From Terrimesophilobacter sp036833635 (lineage in GTDB: Bacteria; Actinomycetota; Actinomycetes; Actinomycetales; Microbacteriaceae), in assembly GCA_036833635.1 (NCBI GenBank), contig DAITPJ010000011.1, forward strand, positions 1 to 31,855: a stretch of 31,855 nucleotides of DNA, in the 5' to 3' direction. Both the position numbers and the translations under genes were made by a program. This document shows, piece after piece, positions 1-7,601 of this stretch. The notes beneath the pieces were generated by a model. It ran no database searches. It was given only the letters and a program-made list of their open reading frames with translations, and was not told the origin of the DNA. Every line of letters begins with the position of its first letter. The first letter of the stretch is position 1.

Positions 1-696
1 TTCGAGGAGATGGACGCCGTCGTCGTCTTCGACAACGTCTTCGTGCCGAACGAGCGCGTGTTCATGCTCGGGCACCCGGAGCTGTGCAACAACTTCTACA
101 CCGAGACCGGCGCGACCGCGCTCATGACCCAGCAGGTCGTGACGCGCACGATCGCCAAGAGCGAGTTCTTCCTCGGTCTCGCGACCGAGATCGCGGAGTC
201 GATCGGGATCGACGGCTTCCTGCACATCCAGGAGGCGCTCGCCGAGCTCGTCGTCGACGTCGAGATCGGCAAGGCGCTCATGCGTGCGGCCGAGGTCGAC
301 GCCGCGCTCAACGAGTGGGGCATGATGACCCCGAACTGGCCGACGCTCAACGCGGCGCGCAACTGGTACCCGAAGATCTCGCAGCGCTTTCCGCAGATCA
401 TCAGGACATTCTGCGCGAGTGGCCTCATGGCGCTGCCGGGCGAGGCCGACCTTGCGAGCGACGCACTGCCGGATATCGAGCTGTACCTGCAGGGCAAGTC
501 CCTCACCGGGCCGGAGCGCATCAAGCTCTTCAAGCTCGCCTACGACGCCTCGATCTCCGGTTTCTCGTCGCGTCAGGCGCTCTACGAGTACTACTTCTTC
601 GGGGACCCGGTTCGGATGGCGGGCGCTCTCGTGAACAGCTACGACAAGGCGCCCCTGCAGGAGCGCATCCGGGCCTTCCTTGCTCGCGAGGACTAA
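1..696 (+). CDS. hpaB: 4-hydroxyphenylacetate 3-monooxygenase, oxygenase component, C-terminal part
   Basis: The reading frame is open from the first base and ends in TAA, so only the last 231 residues are present. The sequence matches the C-terminal half of the HpaB/PvcC flavin-dependent aromatic hydroxylase family, with the conserved segment VFDNVFVPNERVF at the left edge, followed by a mostly helical tail. Known members use reduced FAD from a separate reductase (HpaC) to hydroxylate 4-hydroxyphenylacetate or related phenols to catechols in the cytoplasm. No reductase or ring-cleavage gene lies to the right, so the substrate cannot be fixed from context. The gene converges on the formate/nitrite channel. 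The ATG at position 10 is internal and not a real start. Family assignment is firm; exact substrate is not. Confidence 0.85.
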   Translation, partial: FEEMDAVVVFDNVFVPNERVFMLGHPELCNNFYTETGATALMTQQVVTRTIAKSEFFLGLATEIAESIGIDGFLHIQEALAELVVDVEIGKALMRAAEVDAALNEWGMMTPNWPTLNAARNWYPKISQRFPQIIRTFCASGLMALPGEADLASDALPDIELYLQGKSLTGPERIKLFKLAYDASISGFSSRQALYEYYFFGDPVRMAGALVNSYDKAPLQERIRAFLARED

Positions 697-725
697 GGGC
701 ACAGTCTCGCTCGCGAGGGTTGAGG

Positions 726-742
726 GGCGCGGTCGACGCGCC
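726..742. terminator. GC hairpin between convergent genes
   Basis: GGCGCG and CGCGCC form a six-pair stem with loop GTCGA, lying between the convergent ends of the hpaB-like gene and the formate/nitrite channel and touching the stop codon of the latter. There is no T tract. It could serve either strand as a terminator, which is an inference from position and symmetry only. Confidence 0.4.
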
Positions 743-1614
743 TAACCTCCGGTCAGTTCGTGCTTCTTGCCCAGACGGAAGATGAGCCAGTAGTAGGCGC
801 CGATCATGATTCCGCCGCCGATGATGTTGCCGAGCGTCACAGGCAGGAGGTTGCCCGCCAGGAATTGACCCCAGTCGAGCAGGGCGTAGTCGGACGGGGA
901 GGCACCGATCTGCGCCCAGAACTCGGCGGGAGCGAAGTCGTGGATCAGGATGCCGAACGGGATCATGAACATGTTGGCGATGGAGTGCTCGAACCCGGCC
1001 GCCACGAAGAGCGCGATCGGGCCGGTCACCGCCAGTACCTTGTCGGTGATCGTGCGTCCGGCGAAGGCGACCCAGACGGCGAGGCAGACGAGCAGGTTGC
1101 AGGCGATGCCGAGGGTGAACGCCTCGAGGAAGTCATGGTTCAGTTTCGTCAGCGAGGTGTCGAGAATGACCTTCCCCCAGCGCCCGCCTGCCTGATGCCA
1201 GGTCCCGCCGAACCAGCACAGGGCAAGGATGGTGGCGGCGCCGATGAAGTTGCCGACGTACACGATGCCCCAGTGGAGGAACAGCCTTCGCCAGGTGATG
1301 AGCCCCGACGCGCGTGCGACGAGCGTCATCGAGGTCGACGTGAAGAGCTCAGCCCCGGTGAGCACGACGAGTGCGAGCCCGACCGAGAATGCGAGCCCTC
1401 CGATGACCCGACCAAGCCCGTACCCGAGAACTTCAGCGGTGCCCACCTGGCTCGTTGCGAAGAACACGAAGCCGAGCGCGATGTAGCCTCCACCCGAGAA
1501 GGAGAGGAGGAGTGCTCGATACGGGTGGTTGAGCGCCTTGTGGGCCAACGCGTTCTCGGCGACGGCGGCCGCTTCGGCCGGCGAGAACATCACGGGGCTG
1601 TCACTGTTCGGCAT
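742..1614 (-). CDS. Formate/nitrite transporter family channel
   Basis: A 290-aa polytopic membrane protein of the FNT family (FocA/NirC type), which forms pentameric channels for formate, nitrite or related small monovalent anions. It has about six hydrophobic segments with the family signatures: the ELFT motif around T92 and GFEHSIANMF with the central histidine at H210. In FocA these positions form the constriction and the proton-relay histidine. Start ATG at 1614 has a strong GAGGAGGA ribosome site a few bases upstream. Formate and nitrite specificity cannot be separated by sight. It stands alone between a convergent and a divergent neighbour. The adjacent molybdoenzyme could hint at anion redox chemistry, but the two are transcribed divergently and need not be linked. 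Confidence 0.9.
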   Translation of the reverse strand: MPNSDSPVMFSPAEAAAVAENALAHKALNHPYRALLLSFSGGGYIALGFVFFATSQVGTAEVLGYGLGRVIGGLAFSVGLALVVLTGAELFTSTSMTLVARASGLITWRRLFLHWGIVYVGNFIGAATILALCWFGGTWHQAGGRWGKVILDTSLTKLNHDFLEAFTLGIACNLLVCLAVWVAFAGRTITDKVLAVTGPIALFVAAGFEHSIANMFMIPFGILIHDFAPAEFWAQIGASPSDYALLDWGQFLAGNLLPVTLGNIIGGGIMIGAYYWLIFRLGKKHELTGG

Positions 1615-1804
1615 GAGCCATCCTCCTCACGGCCACGTGCGCACGCAGCGTGAGTCAGCAGTCTATGCGGCCGACGGCGACGCGCACGGTGCCACTTCTC
1701 ACGGTCCGAAGGAGCACGGGTTCGCATGTCCCCGCCCCCGAAGTTTGTTTGCCTTGTAGCCTGAGCTTGTGGGCCACGCCACATGATCGAGGAGTTGAGC
1801 GTTT

Positions 1805-3328
1805 GTGAACAGCAATCCGGATTTTCCCTTCTGGCTTCAGGCAACGCACCTGATCAATTTCCTCCTCATCGGAATGCTGTTCCGGTCCGGCTGGGAGATA
1901 CTGTCGTCGCTACCCCGGCTCTGGTGGAGCAACGACAGCGCCCCAGGCAAGGAGTGGCTGCGGTTCACGCGCCGCAAGCTGCCGAAGGAAGAGGGCGTCT
2001 ACACGTCCCTCATGGACGAGAAGTCACTCTCGCCGCTCATCGGGCTGCCCGGCAAGGAAAACGTGGGACTCGGTCGCCACTGGCACGGGTTCTCCGTCAT
2101 GCTGTGGGTGCTCAACGGGGTCATCTACGTCATCCTGCTCTTCGCCACCGGGCTGTGGACGCGCATCATCCCCACCTCCTGGGACGTCATCCCCGAGGCG
2201 TGGGACTCCTTCGTGATCTACGCGGGTTTCGGCGTGCCCTCGATCGAGCACTTCCAGCCGTATGACGCACTCCAGATGCTTGGGTACACCTTCGTGATCT
2301 TCATCCTCGCGCCCGTCATGATGCTCACCGGCGTCGCCATGTCTCCCGCCATCCGGTCGCGTTACCCCTGGTACGTCAAGTTCTGGGGCGGCCACCAGGG
2401 CGCGCGGTCGATTCACTTCATCTCCATGGTGTTGATGGCCGGCTTCATCGTCCTGCACGTGTCCCTCGTTTTCCTCGTGCACCGCGAGAACAACGTCGTG
2501 CACATGGTGTTCGGCGACGTCGACACGGCCCGCTACGCGCAGGCGCTCGTCATCATGATCGCCACGATTGTCGCTGTCCTGGTGTTCTGGATCGCCCTGA
2601 GCTACTGGACGCTCGCCAACCGGGTTCGCGCCCATAAGTTCCTGTCATGGTTCACCGAGATCGGGCGCACGATTTTCCTCAACTGGATGAAGCCGCGTCT
2701 CAAGGAGCAGACGACGTACACCGACAAGGACATCTCCGGATTCCACTGGACTAACGGGCTTCCGCCTACCCAGGAAGAGTCCCCGGAGTGGATCACCTAC
2801 CGCGACAACGACTGGGAAGGCTACACGATCACGATCGGCGACGAGACCAGCGGCGAGTCGAAAGTGCTCAGCCTTGACGACATCCGCAAACTGCCGCAGA
2901 CCTCGTACGTCGGCATCCACACCTGCATGCAGGGCTGGTCGGCGACGTCGCGTTGGGCCGGGCCGAAGCTCACCGACGTCATGGCCCTGCTCGGGCCGAA
3001 GCCCGAAGGCGCGAACTACATCATGATCGAGTCGTACGGGCTCGCGCAGAAGATGATCGACAACCGCGCCCGCGAGCCGTTCTACTCCGTGCTCGACCTC
3101 GACACCGTCGCCGAGCCGCAGACCATCCTCGCCATCGAACGCAATGGCAAGCCACTCGACCTCTACCTGGGGGCCCCAGCGCGCTTGAGAGCTGAGTCGC
3201 ACCATGGATACAAAATGGTCAAGTGGGTGAGGTCGATCAAGTGGATCGTCGACTACGCCGAGTACGGTGACGGCCGCGGTGGCACCCGCGAGGACTCCGC
3301 TCTCCAGGTCATCAACGGAAGGATCTGA
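1805..3328 (+). CDS. Cytochrome b / molybdopterin-dependent oxidoreductase fusion
   Basis: A 507-aa protein with two parts. Residues 1-285 form a cytochrome b561-like membrane domain with about five hydrophobic segments (near 12-26, 97-117, 158-178, 204-226, 246-268). Candidate haem histidines are H15, H92/H94, H204 and H218. Residues 300-507 match the sulfite oxidase/YedY-type molybdopterin fold, with the putative molybdenum-ligand cysteine C374 in HTCMQGWSATSRWAG. The likely role is electron transfer between the quinone pool and a periplasm-side or extracytoplasmic molybdenum centre; the substrate is unknown. No Tat signal is seen, so the membrane domain itself would place the catalytic part. 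Start is GTG at 1805, ten bases after GAGGAG (1789-1794). A small gene follows after 3 bases. Confidence 0.8.
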   Translation: MNSNPDFPFWLQATHLINFLLIGMLFRSGWEILSSLPRLWWSNDSAPGKEWLRFTRRKLPKEEGVYTSLMDEKSLSPLIGLPGKENVGLGRHWHGFSVMLWVLNGVIYVILLFATGLWTRIIPTSWDVIPEAWDSFVIYAGFGVPSIEHFQPYDALQMLGYTFVIFILAPVMMLTGVAMSPAIRSRYPWYVKFWGGHQGARSIHFISMVLMAGFIVLHVSLVFLVHRENNVVHMVFGDVDTARYAQALVIMIATIVAVLVFWIALSYWTLANRVRAHKFLSWFTEIGRTIFLNWMKPRLKEQTTYTDKDISGFHWTNGLPPTQEESPEWITYRDNDWEGYTITIGDETSGESKVLSLDDIRKLPQTSYVGIHTCMQGWSATSRWAGPKLTDVMALLGPKPEGANYIMIESYGLAQKMIDNRAREPFYSVLDLDTVAEPQTILAIERNGKPLDLYLGAPARLRAESHHGYKMVKWVRSIKWIVDYAEYGDGRGGTREDSALQVINGRI

Positions 3329-3331
3329 CTC

Positions 3332-3580
3332 ATGCCCGACCGCATCGTGTCGACCAAACTTCGCGTCGAGGGTGTTCACACCGACGACGACGTGAGAAAC
3401 GCACTCCAGGCACTGTACGACGTCTTCACCGAGCTCGGTATCGGTCAGGGAACGTTCGAGGTTGAGCGAGACGGGGGTGCTGCGAAGCTGTGGGTGAAGC
3501 ACCGGGAATCCGTCGATGTCGACCTCGCTGGCATCAACGCGGCGCTGGAGAAGGCCGGCGACTTCCGTCTCGTCGAGTGA
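3332..3580 (+). CDS. Small protein of unknown function, downstream of molybdoenzyme
   Basis: An 82-aa acidic, soluble protein without cysteines. It starts with ATG three bases after the stop of the molybdoenzyme gene, so the two are almost certainly cotranscribed. The N-terminus (STKLRVEGVHTDDDVRNALQ) and the alternation of hydrophobic strands and helices recall small ferredoxin-like (beta-alpha-beta) folds such as metal-binding HMA domains, but the CxxC metal motif is missing. A chaperone, assembly or regulatory partner of the molybdoenzyme is a reasonable guess from position only. I do not recognise the family. Confidence 0.75.
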   Translation: MPDRIVSTKLRVEGVHTDDDVRNALQALYDVFTELGIGQGTFEVERDGGAAKLWVKHRESVDVDLAGINAALEKAGDFRLVE

Positions 3581-3644
3581 GCAGGGGCGCATCCGGCTGA
3601 CTCGGAATCGCTACGCTGGAAGTAGTCCACGAAGGAGTACTCCC

Positions 3645-5111
3645 ATGACCCACGCGCGCGAGGCGGAGCTTCTGGCATCCGTTCCCGACAAACTGTTCAT
3701 CGCGGGGAAGTGGGTGGCGGCATCCGGAGGCGGCACGCTCGACGTTCAGGACCCGTCGACAGGCAAGGTCATTCGCACGATCGCCGACGCGACGGCCGAG
3801 GACGCGCAGAAGGCCATGGATGCGGCCGCCGACACGCAGGACGCCTGGGCCGCGACCGCACCGCGCGAACGCAGCAACATCCTTCGTCGCGCGTTCGACC
3901 TCGTCATGGAGCGCGCAGACGACTTCGCCCTGCTCATGACGCTCGAGATGGGCAAGCCGCTCGCCGAGTCGATGGGGGAGGTCAAGTACGGGGCAGAGTT
4001 CCTGCGCTGGTTCAGCGAGGAGGCCGTACGCATCCAGGGCCGATACGGTTCGAACCCTGAGGGCACCGGCACGATGATCGTGACGCAGCGCCCGGTCGGC
4101 CCCTGCTACCTCATCACCCCGTGGAACTTCCCGCTCGCGATGGCCACCCGCAAGATAGCCCCAGCGCTCGCGGCCGGCTGCACTGTCGTCGTCAAGCCCG
4201 CAGCGCTCACCCCGCTCACGACACTCGCCTTCGTCAAGGTGCTCGAGGAGGCCGGGCTGCCGGCCGGCGTCGTCAACGTGCTGACGACCTCCTCGTCGAG
4301 CGCCGTGTCGAAGCCGATCTTCGCCGACCCGCGCCTGCGCAAGCTGAGCTTCACCGGGTCGACCCCTGTCGGCGTCGCGTTGCTCAAGCAGGCCGCCGAC
4401 GGCGTGCTGCGCACCTCGATGGAGCTGGGAGGCAACGCCCCCTTCGTGGTGTTCGAGGATGCCGACCTCGACAAGGCCGTCGACGGCGCGATGATCGCGA
4501 AGTTCCGCAACATCGGCCAGGCCTGCACGGCGGGCAACCGTTTCATCATTCAGGAGTCCGTGGCCGAGGAGTTCGCGAAGCGAGTCACCGAGCGCGTGAA
4601 AGCGTTCATCGTCGGTCGTGGCACGGAGGATGGCGTGACAATCGGTCCCCTCATCGACGCGAAGGCCGTCGAGAAGGTCGGTGCTCTCGTTGCGGATGCC
4701 GTCCAGCGCGGCGCGACGGTGCACACCGGCGGGGCCGCGATCGACGGTGAAGGAACCTTCTTCGAGCCCACCGTCATCAGCGACGTGAAGCCCGGCAGCG
4801 ACATCCTCACCGAGGAGATCTTCGGGCCGGTGCTCTCGATCGCCTCGTTCACGGACGAGGCGGATGCGGTGCGCATGGCCAATGCCACCGAGTACGGCCT
4901 CATCGGCTACGTCTACACGAGGGATCTCGCCCGCGGCCAGCGGATGATCGACGCCATCGACACCGGCATGATGGGACTCAACGTCGGGGTCGCTTCGAAC
5001 GCGGCGGCGCCCTTCGGCGGCGTCAAGCAGTCCGGGCTCGGGCGTGAGGGCGGGTTCGAGGGTATCCACGAATACCTCTCGACGAAGTACACGCTGACAC
5101 CCAGTCCTTAG
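3645..5111 (+). CDS. gabD: NAD(P)-dependent succinate-semialdehyde dehydrogenase
   Basis: A 488-aa aldehyde dehydrogenase. Class motifs are in order: substrate/cofactor loop with PWNFP around N161, KPA at 184-186, MELGGNAP with the general base E260, and GQACTAGNR with the catalytic C294. The best family fit is GabD-type succinate-semialdehyde dehydrogenase, which oxidises succinate semialdehyde to succinate in 4-aminobutyrate breakdown; related aldehydes are possible. The chosen start, ATG at 3645, follows GAAGGAG at 3631-3637 and gives a normal family length. The open frame extends back to 3516 into the previous gene but without a ribosome site. A TACGCT -10-like box at 3612-3617 would give a leader of about 20 nt. 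No aminotransferase neighbour is seen. Confidence 0.85.
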   Translation: MTHAREAELLASVPDKLFIAGKWVAASGGGTLDVQDPSTGKVIRTIADATAEDAQKAMDAAADTQDAWAATAPRERSNILRRAFDLVMERADDFALLMTLEMGKPLAESMGEVKYGAEFLRWFSEEAVRIQGRYGSNPEGTGTMIVTQRPVGPCYLITPWNFPLAMATRKIAPALAAGCTVVVKPAALTPLTTLAFVKVLEEAGLPAGVVNVLTTSSSSAVSKPIFADPRLRKLSFTGSTPVGVALLKQAADGVLRTSMELGGNAPFVVFEDADLDKAVDGAMIAKFRNIGQACTAGNRFIIQESVAEEFAKRVTERVKAFIVGRGTEDGVTIGPLIDAKAVEKVGALVADAVQRGATVHTGGAAIDGEGTFFEPTVISDVKPGSDILTEEIFGPVLSIASFTDEADAVRMANATEYGLIGYVYTRDLARGQRMIDAIDTGMMGLNVGVASNAAAPFGGVKQSGLGREGGFEGIHEYLSTKYTLTPSP

Positions 5112-5118
5112 CTGCGAC

Positions 5119-5185
5119 TGGTTTCGATACGCGCTGCGCGCTACTCAACCGGCGAATGAAAGTTCCGCTGGTTGAGTAGCCCGCG
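5119..5185. repeat. Palindromic intergenic repeat, left side of gap
   Basis: Positions 5119-5150 read TGGTTTCGATACGCGC...CTACTCAACC, and 5168-5185 begin the same unit inverted (CTGGTTGAGTAGCCCGCG) before running into the gap. The unit resembles a palindromic repeat that I recall as frequent between genes in Microbacteriaceae. It lies directly after gabD and could act as a terminator or mRNA stabiliser. Confidence 0.8.
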
Positions 5186-5285
5186 NNNNNNNNNNNNNNN
5201 NNNNNNNNNNNNNNNNNNNNNNNNNNNNNNNNNNNNNNNNNNNNNNNNNNNNNNNNNNNNNNNNNNNNNNNNNNNNNNNNNNNNN
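5186..5285. other. Assembly gap (100 N)
   Basis: Exactly 100 N, a conventional placeholder for unknown length. Repeat units flank both sides, so the gap is probably a collapsed or unresolved repeat cluster. Confidence 0.95.
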
Positions 5286-5301
5286 GCGCAGGGCACCCGC
5301 T

Positions 5302-5336
5302 GGTTGAGTAGCCCGCGCAGCGGGCGTATCGAAACC
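5302..5336. repeat. Palindromic intergenic repeat, right side of gap
   Basis: GGTTGAGTAGCCCGCG...CGGGCGTATCGAAA is a third unit of the repeat seen at 5119-5185, in inverted orientation, with a near-perfect GCCCGCGCAGCGGGC hairpin at its centre. Confidence 0.8.
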
Positions 5337-5379
5337 CGCCCCCGCGGCCCCCGCGACCCGAACTCGCTACCATCGAGAC

Positions 5380-5433
5380 ATGGGCCTCATCCCGGCTGTC
5401 CTGTCGATCCTGCCGTTCCTTCCGCGACTCTGA
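5380..5433 (+). CDS. Possible leaderless 17-residue hydrophobic peptide
   Basis: ATG at 5380 opens an 18-codon frame ending TGA at 5433, encoding the hydrophobic MGLIPAVLSILPFLPRL. TACCAT at 5368-5373 lies six bases upstream, the spacing seen for leaderless genes elsewhere in this window. It may be a leader peptide, a gene remnant or chance. The rest of 5434-5534 shows nothing I can name. Confidence 0.3.
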   Translation: MGLIPAVLSILPFLPRL

Positions 5434-5534
5434 TCACCCGCCGGGCTTCCCCGCGCCCGAAACCGTTCCCTTGCGCCGTTCGTTTCTGGTGCGCGGACTC
5501 GTCGACGGGCGCGGCGAGGGCGCGCCACCGCCCT

Positions 5535-5540
5535 TAGGCT
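5535..5540 (+). promoter_or_regulatory. -10 box for a leaderless thiolase transcript
   Basis: TAGGCT is followed by six bases and the ATG at 5547. This fits the actinobacterial pattern in which transcription begins at the start codon. The intervening GGAGG is too close to the ATG for a normal ribosome site. Confidence 0.5.
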
Positions 5541-5546
5541 GGAGGC

Positions 5547-6707
5547 ATGCATGAAGCAGTCATCGTCGACGTCATCCGCACACCGAGCGGGCGGGGCAAG
5601 CCCGGCGGCCAGCTCTCCGGCACCCATCCGGTAGACCTGCTCGCGGGGGTACTCGAGACGCTCGTACAGCGCAACGACCTTGATCCGGGTCTCGTCGACG
5701 ACGTGATCGGCGGATGCGTGTCGCAGATCGGCGAGCAGGGCTACAACGTGGCGCGAAACGCTTTGCTCGCGGCCGGCTTCCCCGACACCGTGCCGGGCAC
5801 GACCATCGACCGGCAGTGCGGGTCGAGCCAGCAGGCGGCGATGTTCGCGGCACAGGGCGTCATGACCGGCCAGTACGACGCCGTGATCGCCTGCGGAGTC
5901 GAATCGATGAGTCGCATCCCGCTCGGGACCTCCGCGGCGGGCATGGACCGGTACGGCTCGAAGCTGCGCGCCCGCTACCCGGAGGGGCTTGTCAACCAGG
6001 GCGTCTCCGCTGAGCTCATCGCCCACAAGTGGGAGCTCGACCGCGAGACGCTCGACGAGTTCTCTGCGCGATCCCACCGGCTCGCCGTCGAGGCCAGGGA
6101 AGCATTCGCCGACGAAATCGTTGCGGTCGACGGTCATACGATCGACGAGACGGTGCGCGAGACGACGACGGCCGAGGGGCTCGCCGGGTTGAACCCGGCG
6201 TTTCGCACCGAGGAGCTCGCCGCCCGGTTCCCCGAGCTCGACTGGCGCGTCACCCCCGGCAACTCGAGCCCGCTGACCGACGGCGCCTCCGCCGCCCTCA
6301 TCATGAGCGCCGAGAAGGCGGAGAGCCTCGGGCTCACCCCGAGGGCCCGCTTCCACGCGTTCGCGGTGACCGGCAGCGACCCGCTCTACATGCTCACCGG
6401 CATCATCCCCGCGACCCGCAAAGTGCTCGAGCGCGCAGGGCTCACGGTCGACGACCTCGACTGGTATGAGGTCAACGAGGCCTTCGCATCGGTGCCGCTA
6501 GCCTGGCAGAAGGAGCTCGGCACAGACCCGGACAAGCTCAACCCGCGCGGCGGCGCTATCGCTCTCGGGCACGCGCTCGGGTCATCCGGAACCCGCCTGC
6601 TCACGACCCTCGTCAACCAACTCGAGGCGACGGATGCGCGGTGGGGCCTGCAGACCATGTGCGAGGGCGGCGGCATGGCGAACGCGACGATCATCGAGAG
6701 GCTCTGA
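5547..6707 (+). CDS. Thiolase (acetyl-CoA C-acyltransferase)
   Basis: A 386-aa thiolase with all catalytic signatures: nucleophilic C91 in DRQCGSSQQA, NEAF at 310-313, H342 in GGAIALGHALGSSG, and C372 in MCEGGGMANA. It either cleaves 3-ketoacyl-CoA with CoA or condenses two acetyl-CoA. The CGSSQQ form around the nucleophile is like thiolases of sterol and branched-chain catabolism in actinobacteria rather than classical PhaA, so a degradative role is favoured. The SDR gene follows after one base, as expected for a beta-oxidation dehydrogenase/thiolase pair. It could in principle make acetoacetyl-CoA for the mevalonate genes at 14-20 kb, but nothing in the sequence shows that. Confidence 0.88.
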   Translation: MHEAVIVDVIRTPSGRGKPGGQLSGTHPVDLLAGVLETLVQRNDLDPGLVDDVIGGCVSQIGEQGYNVARNALLAAGFPDTVPGTTIDRQCGSSQQAAMFAAQGVMTGQYDAVIACGVESMSRIPLGTSAAGMDRYGSKLRARYPEGLVNQGVSAELIAHKWELDRETLDEFSARSHRLAVEAREAFADEIVAVDGHTIDETVRETTTAEGLAGLNPAFRTEELAARFPELDWRVTPGNSSPLTDGASAALIMSAEKAESLGLTPRARFHAFAVTGSDPLYMLTGIIPATRKVLERAGLTVDDLDWYEVNEAFASVPLAWQKELGTDPDKLNPRGGAIALGHALGSSGTRLLTTLVNQLEATDARWGLQTMCEGGGMANATIIERL

Positions 6708-6708
6708 T

Positions 6709-7467
6709 ATGCAGATCTCAGGATGCTCCGCGCTCGTCACCGGTGGCGCCTCCGGCCTCGGGCTCGCGACGGCACAGGCCCTCGCGGCGGCAGGCGCCGA
6801 GGTCGTCATTCTCGACCTGCCGGGCTCGAAGGGCGAGGAGATTCCTGACGTGGTCTTCGCCCCCGCGGACGTGACCGATGAAGCCCAGGTGCGAGCGGCG
6901 ATCGCCAAGGCGACCATGCCTCTGCGGATCGTCGTCAACTGCGCTGGCATTGCGACCGCGGAGCGAGCCCTCGGGCGGGAGGGGCCGTTGCCGCTCGAAC
7001 GGTTCGAGCGGGTCATCCGGGTCAACCTCCTCGGGACGTTCAACGTCATTCGTCTCGCGGCAGAGGCGATGGCCGCGACCGAGCCGATCGGCGGGGCTGG
7101 CCCTGGCGAGGCAGAGCGCGGCGTCATCGTGAACACGGCGTCGGTTGCGGCGCTCGACGGCCAGATCGGCCAGGCCGCGTACTCCGCCTCTAAGGGCGGC
7201 GTCGCCGCGATGACCCTGCCGCTCGCGCGGGAGTTCGCGGCTCGCCTCATCCGGGTCATGACGATCGCGCCGGGCACCTTCGACACCCCGATGATGGCCG
7301 GGCTTCCCGAGGCTGCGCGCGAATCGCTCGGAGCGCAGGTGCCGCACCCGTCGCGCCTCGGTCGCCCGGAGGAATACGCTGCGCTCGTGCGGCACATCGT
7401 GGAGAACCCGATGCTCAACGGCGAGGTCATCCGGCTCGACGGAGCCATCCGGATGCAGCCGAAGTAG
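6709..7467 (+). CDS. HSD10-like 3-hydroxyacyl-CoA dehydrogenase (SDR family)
   Basis: A 252-aa short-chain dehydrogenase with the NAD-binding TGGASGLG at 11-18, N106, and catalytic S145, Y158 and K162 (YSASKGG). The second half closely follows the type II 3-hydroxyacyl-CoA dehydrogenase/HSD17B10 pattern, including RVMTIAPGTFDTP and the C-terminal NGEVIRLDGAIRMQP. Such enzymes oxidise 3-hydroxyacyl-CoA, including 2-methyl-3-hydroxybutyryl-CoA of isoleucine breakdown. Start ATG at 6709 lies one base after the thiolase stop, so the two are probably translated together and act in consecutive steps. The frame extends upstream inside the thiolase but that part is a shadow. Confidence 0.87.
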   Translation: MQISGCSALVTGGASGLGLATAQALAAAGAEVVILDLPGSKGEEIPDVVFAPADVTDEAQVRAAIAKATMPLRIVVNCAGIATAERALGREGPLPLERFERVIRVNLLGTFNVIRLAAEAMAATEPIGGAGPGEAERGVIVNTASVAALDGQIGQAAYSASKGGVAAMTLPLAREFAARLIRVMTIAPGTFDTPMMAGLPEAARESLGAQVPHPSRLGRPEEYAALVRHIVENPMLNGEVIRLDGAIRMQPK

Positions 7468-7477
7468 CGCGTGGCGG

Positions 7478-7585
7478 CTTTCATCATTCAGGAGCTGGTG
7501 TGACTGACGTGGCGGATGGATGCTCGTGTGGCGCCGTTTCGTCCCCTTCTTCACTCCTGCCCCATCAACTCCTGAATGATGAAAG
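7478..7585. repeat. Pair of 17-bp perfect inverted repeats, 74 bp apart
   Basis: CTTTCATCATTCAGGAG at 7478-7494 is matched by its exact reverse complement at 7569-7585. Four of the next six inner bases also pair. The 108-bp unit fills most of the space between the SDR and RNA methyltransferase genes and has no coding capacity I can support. It could be a MITE-like element or a long hairpin. Confidence 0.85.
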
Positions 7586-7601
7586 TCGAAGGCGGTAGTC
7601 G

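Noticed and set aside
3516..3644. Upstream extension of gabD
   Set aside because: It overlaps the small gene at 3332-3580 and lacks a ribosome site; GAAGGAG precedes ATG 3645.
3534..5069. Long minus-strand open frame opposite gabD
   Set aside because: It is rich in Arg, Gly, Asp and His without any motif, as expected from the antisense frame of a high-GC gene; gabD has full motifs.
7478..7585. Insertion sequence
   Set aside because: Only 74 bp lie between the arms and there is no transposase frame.
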